From positions 1-62,492 of the forward strand of contig PYGV01000005.1 of assembly GCA_003022385.1 (NCBI GenBank): a DNA stretch of 62,492 nucleotides, read 5' to 3'. The notes under the pieces are model-generated. The model was not told the origin of the DNA, did no database searches, and saw only the letters and a program-made list of their open reading frames with translations. Source of the DNA: a filamentous cyanobacterium CCP3. Lineage in GTDB: Bacteria; Cyanobacteriota; Cyanobacteriia; Phormidesmidales; Phormidesmidaceae. This document shows, piece after piece, positions 1 to 9,501 of the stretch (position 1 is the stretch's first letter; the number at the start of each line of letters is the position of its first letter). A program made the translations under genes and the position numbers.

Positions 1-24
1 CACCCATCTACTCGCCCACTCTCT

Positions 25-402
25 TCAGTCTGTCCAAACCACCTGCCGCTCCGAACGGCTGCGGTAGCCCGTTTGCTCTTGAATCACCCGACCTGCCTGG
101 GCTGGATCAAAGTAGCGATCAAAATCAGCCCGCAGGCGGGTATTGGCGGCTTCTGCCTCAGCTAACTCGGCGCGAGTAACCTCGAGCTCATGCACCTGAG
201 ATTGCAGGTAAGGCAGCAGCCGTCCTAGCGATACCGCTGCCACCGAAATCATAAATATATTGACTCCCAGCCGCGCGCTCAGCTCTAGGGCAAGGGTATG
301 ACGAGCCAGCCGTCGCCAGGGGTCAGCCCGTCGCTGCCGCCGAACAGATTGGCGCTGAGAAGATGACACTGGCAGCGGGCGGCGTGAAGGCGAACGACTC
401 AT
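25..402 (-). CDS. Small single-pass membrane protein with coiled coil (FtsB/DivIC-like topology)
   Basis: This is a complete 125-residue protein. The N-terminal ~35 residues are very basic and Arg/Ser-rich. One hydrophobic segment follows (about residues 45-65, around VNIFMISVAAVSLGRLL), then a short coiled coil rich in Glu, Ala and Leu (about 68-97), and a polar tail. This order (basic cytoplasmic end, one membrane pass, short heptad region) is that of FtsB/DivIC/FtsL-type septum proteins, but no diagnostic residue proves the assignment, so the function is left open. The ATG at 400-402 is the only Met near the N-terminus. It is divergent from the phosphatase gene at 628, with about 225 bases between them in which I see no further gene. 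Confidence 0.7.
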   Translation of the reverse strand: MSRSPSRRPLPVSSSQRQSVRRQRRADPWRRLARHTLALELSARLGVNIFMISVAAVSLGRLLPYLQSQVHELEVTRAELAEAEAANTRLRADFDRYFDPAQAGRVIQEQTGYRSRSERQVVWTD

Positions 403-627
403 GGGGTGGGTGCTCTAGCTGGCCTTTATTATGCCTGAGAATAATGAGAATAAACCCGATCCAGCGCCCAATATGAGCGGTTTTTCTGAGTTGCAGCCCA
501 GTTTTCGATGGTCGAAGACCGGCCCTAGGATATATCTTTAGCTGGCCTTCATCCACGTGAGCATTACGGAAACTTGATAGTTGAGTTTGGGGTTAAGGCA
601 TAATGAAAACAACGGAGTCCCTGCCCC

Positions 628-1389
628 ATGCCCCGAAGAATCTTTATCGGCGATATTCACGGTCACTACGACGGCCTACAGCGGCTGTGGGATGCGATCG
701 CCCCCGAGTCTGATGATGAAATTTACTGTGTTGGCGATTTAATCGATCGCGGCCCCAAAAGTGCTGATGTGGTCGACTTCATTCGCCGTCACGCCACCAA
801 CTGCGTGCGGGGCAACCACGAGCAGCTCATTCTCGACACTTTCGTTGACGGCAAAATTAACCCCCCCACCCTCCAGGGCTGGATCTTTAGCGGCGGCCAG
901 GCTACTCTGACCAGCTATCACGGCTCTGCCTCTACCCTCGAAGACCACCTCGAATGGCTGCGGCAACTGCCCCTCTACATTGACCTGGGCGATCTGTGGC
1001 TGGTGCACGCCGGGGTCAACCCCATGTTGCCCATCGCCGAGCAGAGCAGCTACGAAATGTGCTGGATTCGCGAAACCTTTCACAGCAGCCTGACGCCTTT
1101 TTTCTCTGACAAGCTGATCATCACGGGACACACTATTACCTTTACCTTCCCCGGTGTAGATCCGGGCCAAATTGTCGCCGGGCGCGGCTGGATCGATATC
1201 GACACCGGCGTCTACCACCCCCGCAGCGGCTGGCTCACCGCCCTCGACTGGGACAACCAAATCGTCTACCAGGTAAATGTGTTTGAGCCGATCGAACGAG
1301 TGCGATCGTGCGCTGAGGCGATCACCTACCTCGACCCCACGCTGATCAAAAAACGCCCCCGTGACATGGCCACCCGCGCCGCCTATTAG
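628..1389 (+). CDS. PPP-family serine/threonine protein phosphatase (calcineurin-like metallophosphoesterase)
   Basis: This 253-residue cytoplasmic protein carries the metal-binding signature of the PPP superfamily: GDIHGH at residues 8-13, GDLIDRGPKS at 36-45 and RGNHEQ at 61-66, with further His ligands at VHAGVNP (about 127) and TGHT (about 169). Family knowledge predicts a dinuclear metal centre that dephosphorylates Ser/Thr phosphoproteins. Bacterial members of this short type can also act on other substrates, such as Ap4A-type dinucleotides, so the substrate is not fixed by sequence. ATG 628 follows a weak purine-rich stretch (acggag). The gene is monocistronic; the downstream region holds repeats. 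Confidence 0.9.
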   Translation: MPRRIFIGDIHGHYDGLQRLWDAIAPESDDEIYCVGDLIDRGPKSADVVDFIRRHATNCVRGNHEQLILDTFVDGKINPPTLQGWIFSGGQATLTSYHGSASTLEDHLEWLRQLPLYIDLGDLWLVHAGVNPMLPIAEQSSYEMCWIRETFHSSLTPFFSDKLIITGHTITFTFPGVDPGQIVAGRGWIDIDTGVYHPRSGWLTALDWDNQIVYQVNVFEPIERVRSCAEAITYLDPTLIKKRPRDMATRAAY

Positions 1390-1440
1390 GGGAGCCTAGC
1401 TAAAAACAAGCACAGGTCTTTTAAGCTCTCGTAGATTATC

Positions 1441-1502
1441 GTAGGGTGCATTCGCGAAGCAATGCACCAATAACTTACGTCACGGGAACTTATGTCACGG
1501 GC
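1441..1502. repeat. Hairpin repeat plus 15-bp tandem duplication
   Basis: GTAGG is followed by a perfect hairpin, GGTGCATT (1445-1452) and AATGCACC (1461-1468). Immediately after it a 15-base unit ACTTACGTCACGGGA (1473-1487) is repeated with one central change and a different last base (1488-1502). This hairpin form is typical of dispersed intergenic repeats in cyanobacterial genomes. A short open frame crosses it but looks non-coding. Confidence 0.75.
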
Positions 1503-1633
1503 AATCTGTGCCCCAGTCGTAATCCTGAGTCAACTGTGATAGGTCGGTTCGGCGTTGCTCAGAGACGCAGCTCAGTTCCGCGATCGCCGCGCCTGATATC
1601 GCCATTCCAAGTAAGTGGGTTGGCCAATTCACA

Positions 1634-1700
1634 TGTAGGATGGGTTAGCGATAGCGTAACCCATGCGGGTGTTGGGTTTCGTGCCTCAACCCAACCTACA
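1634..1700. repeat. MITE-like dispersed element with 13-bp terminal inverted repeats
   Basis: The 67-base element begins TGTAGGATGGGTT and ends AACCCAACCTACA, which are inverted copies of each other with one mismatch. Inside are two smaller hairpins (GGGTTA...TAACCC at 1642-1662 and GGGTTTCGTGCCTCAACCC at 1674-1692), so the strand can fold into a branched structure. It lies between the phosphatase and gap genes, which converge on it. It encodes no protein and is probably non-autonomous. Confidence 0.75.
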
Positions 1701-1752
1701 TCAACTTATATTTAATTGCGATTGCCTACTTAGCAAAGGCGATCGCGTGAAA

Positions 1753-1786
1753 AGACCCCTGGGTTTTTCCAAAAATCCAGGGGTCT
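1753..1786 (-). terminator. Rho-independent terminator of gap1
   Basis: Perfect 10-base arms AGACCCCTGG (1753-1762) and CCAGGGGTCT (1777-1786) lie just downstream of the GAPDH stop. On the minus strand the stem is followed by TTTTC, so it works best as the terminator of the minus-strand gap gene. Confidence 0.8.
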
Positions 1787-1798
1787 GGAGCTACATCC

Positions 1799-3278
<1,480 letters not shown>

Positions 3279-3449
3279 ATGTTTACTGGCCTTGATCTGA
3301 TTGTGATCCTGCTGGTGTTTTCCGCGTTTTTTTATGCGACGAGCACTCCCAGTAAAGATAAAGACGCAGGATTTAAGTTTGAGCCGCTAACGCTGCTGGT
3401 GGTGGCTATTGTTGTCGGCATGATCGCGGTGTCTGTAGTCAATCGCTAA
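3279..3449 (+). CDS. 56-aa two-helix membrane protein, unknown function
   Basis: A hydrophobic segment LIVILLVFSAFFYA (about residues 7-20) is followed by a short charged loop (SKDKDAGFKFEP) and a second segment LTLLVVAIVVGMIAVSVV. It is a predicted two-pass inner or thylakoid membrane protein. The start is set at ATG 3279 because GGGAG sits 8 bases upstream; an in-frame earlier start at 3258 lacks that. Codon pattern and the clear ribosome site make it likely real. I do not recognise the family. Confidence 0.65.
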   Translation: MFTGLDLIVILLVFSAFFYATSTPSKDKDAGFKFEPLTLLVVAIVVGMIAVSVVNR

Positions 3450-3707
3450 TGCGGTTGGCCATCGCGGCCAGTAACGAGATCTGGTCATCGCTGAGTACGG
3501 CGAGGACAGGCCAAAGTTTTGGGAGCAGTCGCTACACGCCAGTTCACCGCCCAAGTTTTCACCTGTGGTGCTGATTGGAAAGTACATAGGGTTAGAACAG
3601 GTTTGGCGTAGGGGCATGGCAGGGTGTTGCCACTGTGCCCTGACTAGACCGACTGCTGCAGTAGCCAATGCCGACGCAATCCAGTCACTGCTGTAGTCAG
3701 CGACGCC

Positions 3708-4229
3708 TCAAAGAAAAATTGACAGGGGACGTAGAAAGCTGGCCAAACGGTTGTAGGCGGCCTGAATGTTGTCGCCCTCTAGCACTACTTCTTCGGTGGG
3801 ATAGTTTTGTAGCACCTCAAGCAGAGTAATCTGCTGGTCATCGCTGGCCGATAGCACCAGGGCCGATCGCAGCGCCTGACGGTTGGCTTCGCCTGTACCC
3901 GTGTGAATTGACTGGCCAACGTAGTCGAGTACCCACTCGCCAGGACGGCTGTTAAGGGAGCGATCGAGGATGACGGCGTCGGCGGCCAGGGGACGGGTGA
4001 GCAGCGATCGCAGTTCGTCCGGATCTTGCCCCGCCTGGTTGAGCAGCCCGCCCAGCACGCCGGTTGATTCACCCGTGTTGGCCAGCAATTCGAGCAGAGC
4101 GACGGGTACGGTACGGCTAAACCCCCGGTAGTTGAGCCGCACCCGCTCGGCGGCCAGCCCTGGGCCAATGGCCAGGGTGCTGAGCCCCAGACTGGCCAGG
4201 GCAATGGCTGTAACAATTCGCCGCTGCAT
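3708..4229 (-). CDS. Exported DUF1400-domain protein
   Basis: This 173-residue protein has a signal peptide (MQRRIVTAIALASLGLSTLAIGPGLAAE) and then the DUF1400 pattern starting at VRLNYRGFSRTVPV. In cyanobacteria this domain usually precedes an alpha/beta hydrolase; here the protein ends after DUF1400, with no GxSxG motif, so it is a stand-alone version. A periplasmic location is predicted. It lies 90 bases downstream of the GntR regulator on the same strand and could be co-transcribed. The biochemical role of DUF1400 is not established. Confidence 0.75.
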   Translation of the reverse strand: MQRRIVTAIALASLGLSTLAIGPGLAAERVRLNYRGFSRTVPVALLELLANTGESTGVLGGLLNQAGQDPDELRSLLTRPLAADAVILDRSLNSRPGEWVLDYVGQSIHTGTGEANRQALRSALVLSASDDQQITLLEVLQNYPTEEVVLEGDNIQAAYNRLASFLRPLSIFL

Positions 4230-4319
4230 AGCGATCTCCTACTGACTGATCTTTTGACGAGCTGCTGTTGCCTAAGGTTGCGACCCGTCTGTCGTCAGTA
4301 TAACGATGGCGAAAAAGTG

Positions 4320-5042
4320 TCAATCGCTGGCCCCAGCGCGGGTGCTGAGGGAGTAGCAGAAGCGATCGGCCCGCGAAATTGTGGATCCGTGCAGCACGGG
4401 CCGCTGATTGCTGCTGTAGGCCGTGTAGCGATAGACCATCAGGGCGTGGCCCAGGGGTACTTCTAGGTAGCCGCTGAGATCGTAGTCGGCGTGGGTGCAC
4501 TCGATCACGGCGTCAAGATGATCGATGGGAATGCCGTGCTGAGCCAGGATGGGAAAGGTCATCTGCCGTTCTAGCAGTGGCGCAAAGCGATCGCCCAAAT
4601 CGGCAATCAGGTAGGACACATCTACAGCCCCAGCGGCCCCGTCCATGCGAAAGAGTTTCTTTTGCAGGTAGACCGACGACGCTTTATCGATCCCCAGGGC
4701 CACCGCCGCATCCCTGGGGGCGGCGATTGGCTCAAACACCAGATTTTCAAAGGAAAAGGCGATGCCCTGGCGGGCCATATCCTGCTCTAGAAACACCAGC
4801 GGGCTGGAGAGCGAGTAGGTGACTTTCTTTTGGGGCGTGACAAAGACGCCCTTGCCCCGGTAGGCGATCGCCAATCCCTGGCTGACCAGGTTAGCCACCG
4901 CCTGACGAGCGGTAATGCGGCTGACGCTGAAGGTTTCCATCAGCTGGTGCTCGCTGGGCAGGCGATCGCCCGACGCATAGACTCCCGCCTCAATCTGGTG
5001 ACGCAGCTTTTCTGAAATGCTGATGTGAAGAGGAGGAGACAT
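4320..5042 (-). CDS. GntR-family regulator, HutC subfamily (wHTH + UTRA)
   Basis: In this 240-residue protein the winged helix occupies about residues 5-70, with the typical GDRLPSEHQLMETFSVSRITARQAV and GKGVFV wing. A UTRA ligand-binding domain follows (about 90-235). HutC-type regulators usually repress until a small metabolite binds UTRA. The gene is divergent from the desaturase/hydrolase pair. A HutC-like palindrome lies 74 bases upstream of its start in the shared intergenic region, so control of itself and of the pair is likely. The ligand cannot be read from sequence; a lipid-like or sugar ligand would be a guess. Confidence 0.88.
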   Translation of the reverse strand: MSPPLHISISEKLRHQIEAGVYASGDRLPSEHQLMETFSVSRITARQAVANLVSQGLAIAYRGKGVFVTPQKKVTYSLSSPLVFLEQDMARQGIAFSFENLVFEPIAAPRDAAVALGIDKASSVYLQKKLFRMDGAAGAVDVSYLIADLGDRFAPLLERQMTFPILAQHGIPIDHLDAVIECTHADYDLSGYLEVPLGHALMVYRYTAYSSNQRPVLHGSTISRADRFCYSLSTRAGASD

Positions 5043-5115
5043 AGTCAGGAAACCATCAACCGGCGGTGGGCCTGCTCAAATGCAGCTTGACCACCCAAAA
5101 TAATGTGCTAAGCTC

Positions 5116-5131
5116 ACTTGTTATGACAAGT
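5116..5131. promoter_or_regulatory. HutC-type operator between the GntR gene and the desaturase gene
   Basis: ACTTGT-TATG-ACAAGT is a perfect 6-base inverted repeat with a 4-base centre. The inner 14 bases CTTGTTATGACAAG resemble the published HutC site form CTTGTATGTACAAG. It sits 74 bases from the GntR start and 158 bases from the desaturase start. The assignment to this regulator is inference from family site preference and position. Confidence 0.6.
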
Positions 5132-5152
5132 TGATCGCAGCCCATTGCAGAG

Positions 5153-5191
5153 GGTCGTTGTGCTGACTGCTCTAGTCAGCAGGTCGTTGTG
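5153..5191. repeat. Stem-loop bracketed by 10-bp direct repeats
   Basis: A perfect 8-base stem TGCTGACT (5161-5168) / AGTCAGCA (5174-5181) with a 5-base loop is flanked by direct repeats GGTCGTTGTG at 5153-5162 and 5182-5191. It is located in the 5' region of the desaturase gene, just downstream of the HutC-like site. It could be a second protein-binding site or an mRNA leader hairpin. Confidence 0.6.
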
Positions 5192-5289
5192 GGAAAGGTG
5201 AACTAAGCGCTTGGGAGCTTACCCAGGCAGATTACCTTCCATTCTCATTATCTGATGTTGCCAAAGCATTTTCTACCCGAACGTTAACC

Positions 5290-6225
5290 ATGCTTACGAA
5301 TACTACACCTGCTGCCAAACTCAGTCCGCGGCCGAACCGGCAGCGCCAGGTTTTGTCCGCCGAGGCGTTAACCATTCTCAACCAGCGATCGAACCGGGCC
5401 GGGGCGGTTCAGCTGTTGGGCCATCTGGGAGTGATGGCGATTAGCGGCTGCCTGTGGGCAACAGCCCCGCTGGCGATCGCGCTGCCCGCCCTGGTCATCT
5501 ATGGGGCCAGCCTGGCGCTGATGTTTTGCCCCATGCACGAGTGCTGCCACCGCACCGCCTTTGCCAACCCCCGTCTCAACGACGGCGCGGCCTGGCTGGC
5601 GGGGCTGCTGTCGTTTTACAACAGCAGCTTTTACCGGCGCTACCACAAGTGGCACCACCGCTACACCCAAATTCCGGGCAAAGACCCCGAGCTAGACGAC
5701 CCCAAACCCCACAGCCTGGGCAACTACCTCTGGCAGCTCAGCGGCATTCCCTGGTGGATTGGCAAGGTGCGCTGCCATAGCAAAGTGGCGCTGGGGCAGC
5801 TGGAGGGCATGTATTATCTGCCCGAAAGCGGCCAGGGTGAGGTGGTGCGATCGGTGCGCTGGCAATTGCTCACCTACGCGGCGGTAATTGCAATCTCTAC
5901 CCTGCTGGGCCACCCCTGGTTTTTGTTCACCTACTGGGTACTGCCGCTGGCGGTGGGCCAGCCCCTGCTGCGCTTTGTGCTGCTGGCCGAGCACACCGGC
6001 TGCCCCAACGATGAAAATCCGCTGGTCAACACTCGCACCACGCTCACCCTCTGGCCCCTGCGCTGGCTGATGTGGAATATGCCCTACCACGCCGAGCACC
6101 ACCTGTATCCGTCGATTCCGTTTCAGGCGCTGCCAGCGGCCCACGCCCAGCTCAAACCCTACTTTGAGCATGTCGATGCGGGCTACGTGCGGGTAAACCG
6201 CAGTATTGTGGCCAAAGTTAGCTAA
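5290..6225 (+). CDS. Membrane fatty-acid desaturase-family enzyme
   Basis: This 311-residue integral membrane protein carries the three His boxes of di-iron desaturases/hydroxylases: HECCH (83-87), HKWHH (119-123) and HAEHH (267-271). Membrane segments lie around 40-80 and 190-225. The reaction is oxygen-dependent desaturation or hydroxylation of a lipid-like substrate. The boxes do not match carotenoid hydroxylase CrtR (HDASH), and the C-terminal EHTGCPNDENP...YHAEHHLYPSIPF pattern resembles less studied desaturases near rhizobitoxine or sphingolipid types, so the substrate is open. It forms a tight unit with the downstream alpha/beta hydrolase (8 bases between stop and ATG) and is likely controlled by the divergent GntR regulator. 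Confidence 0.85.
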   Translation: MLTNTTPAAKLSPRPNRQRQVLSAEALTILNQRSNRAGAVQLLGHLGVMAISGCLWATAPLAIALPALVIYGASLALMFCPMHECCHRTAFANPRLNDGAAWLAGLLSFYNSSFYRRYHKWHHRYTQIPGKDPELDDPKPHSLGNYLWQLSGIPWWIGKVRCHSKVALGQLEGMYYLPESGQGEVVRSVRWQLLTYAAVIAISTLLGHPWFLFTYWVLPLAVGQPLLRFVLLAEHTGCPNDENPLVNTRTTLTLWPLRWLMWNMPYHAEHHLYPSIPFQALPAAHAQLKPYFEHVDAGYVRVNRSIVAKVS

Positions 6226-6233
6226 GGGTGACG

Positions 6234-7238
6234 ATGGCAACACCAGAGCAGTTTGTGCTGAAAGGTTTTCCGCTACAGTGCGGGGTGGTGCTCCCCGAGA
6301 CCAGGGTGGTGTACCAGGTCTATGGCGAGCTGAATGGTCAGCGCACCAACGCTATTCTCTACCCCACCTCCTACGGGGCACAGCACACCGATGTCGACTG
6401 GCTGGTGCGCCCCGGCGGCATTCTCAACCCCGACCGCTGGGCGGTGGTGATGGTGAATATGTTTGGCAACGGGCTCTCAACCTCACCCAGCAACGACCCA
6501 GCCGTAGCGCGCCCTGGCGTCTATTTCACCCACTACGACAACGTGCGGGCGCAGGTGGCGCTAATCGATGCCCTGGGGATCGAGCAGCTCGCTCTGGTCT
6601 ATGGCTGGTCGATGGGGGCGCAGCAGGGCTACCACTGGGCCGCGCTGTACCGCGATCGCGTGCGGCGCCTGGCCGCCCTCTGCGGCACCGCCAAAACCAC
6701 CGACCACAACAAAATTTTTCTCTACAGCCTGCGGGCCGCCCTTACCAGCGACCCGGCCTGGACCGGCGATCGCTTTGAGGGTACGCCCGATCGCGGCTTT
6801 CACACCTTTGCCCAGATCTACGCCAGCTGGGCGGCATCGCAGGCCTACTACCGGGCTAAACCCTACCTGGCCTGGGGCTACGACTCGCTCGAAGACTACA
6901 TTTTGCGCGGCTGGGAGGCGGGCTACCGCCAGCGCGACCCCCACAACCTGCTGGCGATGATTGATACCTGGCTGCGCTGCGACGTGAGCGATAACCCGGT
7001 TTACCAAGGCGACTATGCCAGAGCGCTGGGGGCAATTACCGCTAAAACGCTGGTCATGCCCGCCACCACCGACCTCTACTTCACCCCCGAAGACTGCAAG
7101 GCCGAGGCGGCGCTGATCCCCAGCGCCCAGTACCGGCCCATTCCCTCGATTTGGGGGCACCGGGCGGGTAACCCCTACCAAAACCCTGAGGATGAGGCGT
7201 TTATCCAAGGGGCGATCGCAGAGCTGTTAAATCAATAA
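6234..7238 (+). CDS. Alpha/beta hydrolase of the homoserine O-acetyltransferase (MetX)-like family
   Basis: The 334-residue protein has the nucleophile elbow GWSMGAQQ (Ser about residue 126), a catalytic Asp in TTDLYFTPED and the catalytic His in IWGHRAGNP. These match the MetX/HAT fold, but MetX proper has GGSMGG at the elbow, so it is probably a hydrolase or acyltransferase on another substrate. ATG 6234 is preferred over GTG 6228 because AAGG lies 6 bases upstream of the ATG. It is co-transcribed with the desaturase; together they suggest modification and transfer or release of an acyl group. No signal peptide is seen, so it is cytoplasmic. Confidence 0.82.
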   Translation: MATPEQFVLKGFPLQCGVVLPETRVVYQVYGELNGQRTNAILYPTSYGAQHTDVDWLVRPGGILNPDRWAVVMVNMFGNGLSTSPSNDPAVARPGVYFTHYDNVRAQVALIDALGIEQLALVYGWSMGAQQGYHWAALYRDRVRRLAALCGTAKTTDHNKIFLYSLRAALTSDPAWTGDRFEGTPDRGFHTFAQIYASWAASQAYYRAKPYLAWGYDSLEDYILRGWEAGYRQRDPHNLLAMIDTWLRCDVSDNPVYQGDYARALGAITAKTLVMPATTDLYFTPEDCKAEAALIPSAQYRPIPSIWGHRAGNPYQNPEDEAFIQGAIAELLNQ

Positions 7239-7285
7239 AACCAATAATCTGATGCAGTTTCAGTATATGCAGCGGAAAACTAGGC

Positions 7286-7765
7286 TTAAGGTTCGAGCTG
7301 AATGGTGGGCTCACACGGCACCGGAAAATTGACCGAATTGGCGACAAAGCACTTTTGGTGGGCCTGCCCGTGAATTTGATTGGCCAATTCGGCATCGCTC
7401 TGAGGAGCCAGAGTGACCACCGGACGCAGCAAAACCTTAGAAAACCGACCGCTGCCGTCCTCCGTTTCGATCATCGTGCCGATGGGGTAGTCTACGTAGC
7501 CCGTAACCACGACCTTGGCCTCGGCGCACAGGTGCAGGTACCAGAGCATGTGGCAGCTCGACAGCGACGCAACCAGCAGTTCTTCGGGGTTGTACTTAGT
7601 TTTGTCGCCGCGAAAGGCCGAGTCAGACGAGGCCTCGATCGCGGGTTTGCCGTCGGCGCTGATGCGGTGGGCGCGATCGTAAGCGCGATAGCTCTCGGTA
7701 CCCTGGCCGTTGTTTCCGGTCCAGTGCACCTCAACCCGGTAGAGGTGCTGTTTAGACTGATGCAT
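7286..7765 (-). CDS. OsmC-family peroxide-reducing protein
   Basis: This is a protein of about 159 residues from ATG 7765 (an in-frame start 15 bases earlier is possible). OsmC/Ohr fold hallmarks are present: NPEELLVASLSSCHMLWYLHLCAEA with the two reactive Cys in SSC and HLC, and a C-terminal AHQKCFVANSV. Family members reduce organic hydroperoxides through a Cys pair in the cytoplasm. The gene converges with the MetX-like gene (47 bases between them) and has its own promoter region upstream, where I see nothing distinctive up to the petE terminator. Confidence 0.85.
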   Translation of the reverse strand: MHQSKQHLYRVEVHWTGNNGQGTESYRAYDRAHRISADGKPAIEASSDSAFRGDKTKYNPEELLVASLSSCHMLWYLHLCAEAKVVVTGYVDYPIGTMIETEDGSGRFSKVLLRPVVTLAPQSDAELANQIHGQAHQKCFVANSVNFPVPCEPTIQLEP

Positions 7766-8074
7766 GCTACTCCTCGCCACTGTAGCGCCCGCTGCTCCAT
7801 AGCGTTGACAAAATTATCTTTGCCATCTGTACAAGCGTCGATGTCTTCAGGATACTCTGCCGCCAGGGCAACGGTTGAGTCCGCTGTACTGCTGGGCGCA
7901 GTCGGGTTGGGCAATTATAAAGTCGCGGGGGCAACGTCTCTTCCCCACCGAGGGTTGGGAGGGTGAACCTGTCTCAGGGCGATTCGTGAAGCGTTTAGCA
8001 ACTCACTTAGAATAATTCAGTCCATGAAACATGAGGCAGACGATAAGGCGATCGCTCGTCAAAATCGACCCCTC

Positions 8075-8118
8075 TTAAACCCAAAAGAGCGCCTCGAAAG
8101 ACGCTCTTTTGGGTTTAA
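8075..8118 (-). terminator. Strong terminator downstream of petE
   Basis: Perfect 17-base arms TTAAACCCAAAAGAGCG (8075-8091) and CGCTCTTTTGGGTTTAA (8102-8118) with a 10-base loop. The A/T outer ends give a U-rich tail in both directions; it lies about 40 bases past the plastocyanin stop. Confidence 0.85.
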
Positions 8119-8159
8119 AAATCTTGACTGAGCAACGCTAGGCTACTCAAGCCCAGAAT

Positions 8160-8576
8160 TTACTTCTCCAGAATTACCTTAGCTACCATGCCAGCCCCAC
8201 GGTGGGGAGCGCAGTAGTAGGTGTAGGTACCAGCAGGCATGTCGCTGGTAAAGGTGGTGGAGTAGTTTTCGCCGGGGGCAAAGGTCAGCTGGGTGTGGGA
8301 GATGCTGTCAGCCAGGGCCTTGTCGCCAGGCACGTTAGCGGCATCAAACACGACGTTGTGGGGGGCCATTTTGTTGTTCACCCAGGTCACAGTGTCACCA
8401 GGCGAAACGGTGACGGTGCTGGGTTCAAACACGAGCAGACCCGCATCGGAACCCATTTTGACATCGTAGTTGGTGGCCGCAGCGGGTGCAGAGGCCAGGG
8501 TGAGGGTACCCACCACCAGTAGAGCAGACAGAATAACCAGGCCCAAACGCTGGGCGGCGCGAAATACACGTTGCAT
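8160..8576 (-). CDS. petE: Plastocyanin
   Basis: This type-1 copper protein carries electrons from cytochrome b6f to photosystem I in the thylakoid lumen. The 138-residue precursor starts at ATG 8576 with AGAGG 6 bases upstream. It has a twin-hydrophobic signal ending around ASAPAAA (residues 28-35), then [11 protein letters not shown]. The copper ligands are all present: His73 (PHN), Cys122, His125 (YCAPH) and Met130 (GAGM). It is downstream of psbV on the same strand, but with 219 bases and its own leader between them. Regulation by copper is known for the gene in other cyanobacteria; no site is evident here. Confidence 0.95.
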   Translation of the reverse strand: MQRVFRAAQRLGLVILSALLVVGTLTLASAPAAATNYDVKMGSDAGLLVFEPSTVTVSPGDTVTWVNNKMAPHNVVFDAANVPGDKALADSISHTQLTFAPGENYSTTFTSDMPAGTYTYYCAPHRGAGMVAKVILEK

Positions 8577-8794
8577 AACTACCTCTAAAGCTCGTATCTC
8601 CAGTTCAATCAAACAAGGAGCTGTTAAACAGCCTTCCTATGGCATATTACCTGCTTTATGCGGTAACTTGGGGCTTTGGCGCTGGGGTAATTGCCGCCAG
8701 GGACGACCGACAAAGATCTATCAGCAGAACCTACAGTTGGTCCAAGCGCAATCTATCAAACGCTGGAGCAGCCCCCAAGTTAACCCAACCCTCC

Positions 8795-9301
8795 CTAGAC
8801 CTGAGGAGCAGAGAAGCGGGTTTTACCGGCTCCCCACATGTCGCCAATGACCTTGGGCTGAAGCAGAATGTGACCCGAGATTGCCACCAAATCTTCCTCG
8901 GTCAAACTACGCATTTTAGGATAAATGTCGGCGCTCTTCTTGCTGGGGTGCACCTGAGAAATATCGCTCAGACCATCGTAGGTCATCGGCTCTTTCAGGT
9001 AGGCCACCAGGGCTTCAATGTTGTCGCGGGGGGGCAGAGCACCAGCCAGAGAATCTGGGTCAAGGCCAACAGTGGGGTTGGTTTTGGTGATCCCCCCTAC
9101 GTGGCAGGTGCCACAGGCGTAGTTAAACTGACGACGACCACGGGTGATCTGCTCCAGCGACAGCACATAGTTATCGCCTTCGGCATTGAGCGGCACCGTG
9201 CGGGTGGCCTCATCTAGCTCAGCCGCGACAGCGTCTCCCATGACCAGGTGGCTGACAAAGAAGAGTGCGACCGCAACTAGCCAAATGCATCTCTTCAACA
9301 T
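8795..9301 (-). CDS. psbV: Photosystem II cytochrome c550
   Basis: This lumenal extrinsic subunit stabilises the oxygen-evolving manganese cluster. The 168-residue precursor starts at ATG 9301 (AGGAG 5 bases upstream). The signal peptide ends near residue 26. Heme is bound by CGTCH (Cys63, Cys66, His67), and the second axial ligand is His118 in QVHPS; numbered from Ala27, these become His41 and His92, exactly as in mature PsbV. The C-terminal SADIYPKMRSLTEEDLVAI block is also PsbV-specific, which argues against PsbV2 or cytochrome c6. Confidence 0.96.
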   Translation of the reverse strand: MLKRCIWLVAVALFFVSHLVMGDAVAAELDEATRTVPLNAEGDNYVLSLEQITRGRRQFNYACGTCHVGGITKTNPTVGLDPDSLAGALPPRDNIEALVAYLKEPMTYDGLSDISQVHPSKKSADIYPKMRSLTEEDLVAISGHILLQPKVIGDMWGAGKTRFSAPQV

Positions 9302-9501
9302 GGTTCTCCTCGAATGTATAGGGCTTGGGTATGAAATCAACACAGCTATATCAAGTCAAATCGGAATATGGGGTTTCGCCTTGGGCAAACCTCTCCGTTT
9401 AGCCTTGAAGTTAGAGTCAACTCAATGGAGCTTTGCCCCATCAAATCATGCTTGTAATGTCTATCATGCCACCGAAGGGGGCCATTCCCAATGTTTTACC
9501 G

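Noticed and set aside
3387-3668. 93-aa minus-strand frame after the small membrane protein gene
   Set aside because: It overlaps the small membrane gene, has a random composition and no ribosome site.
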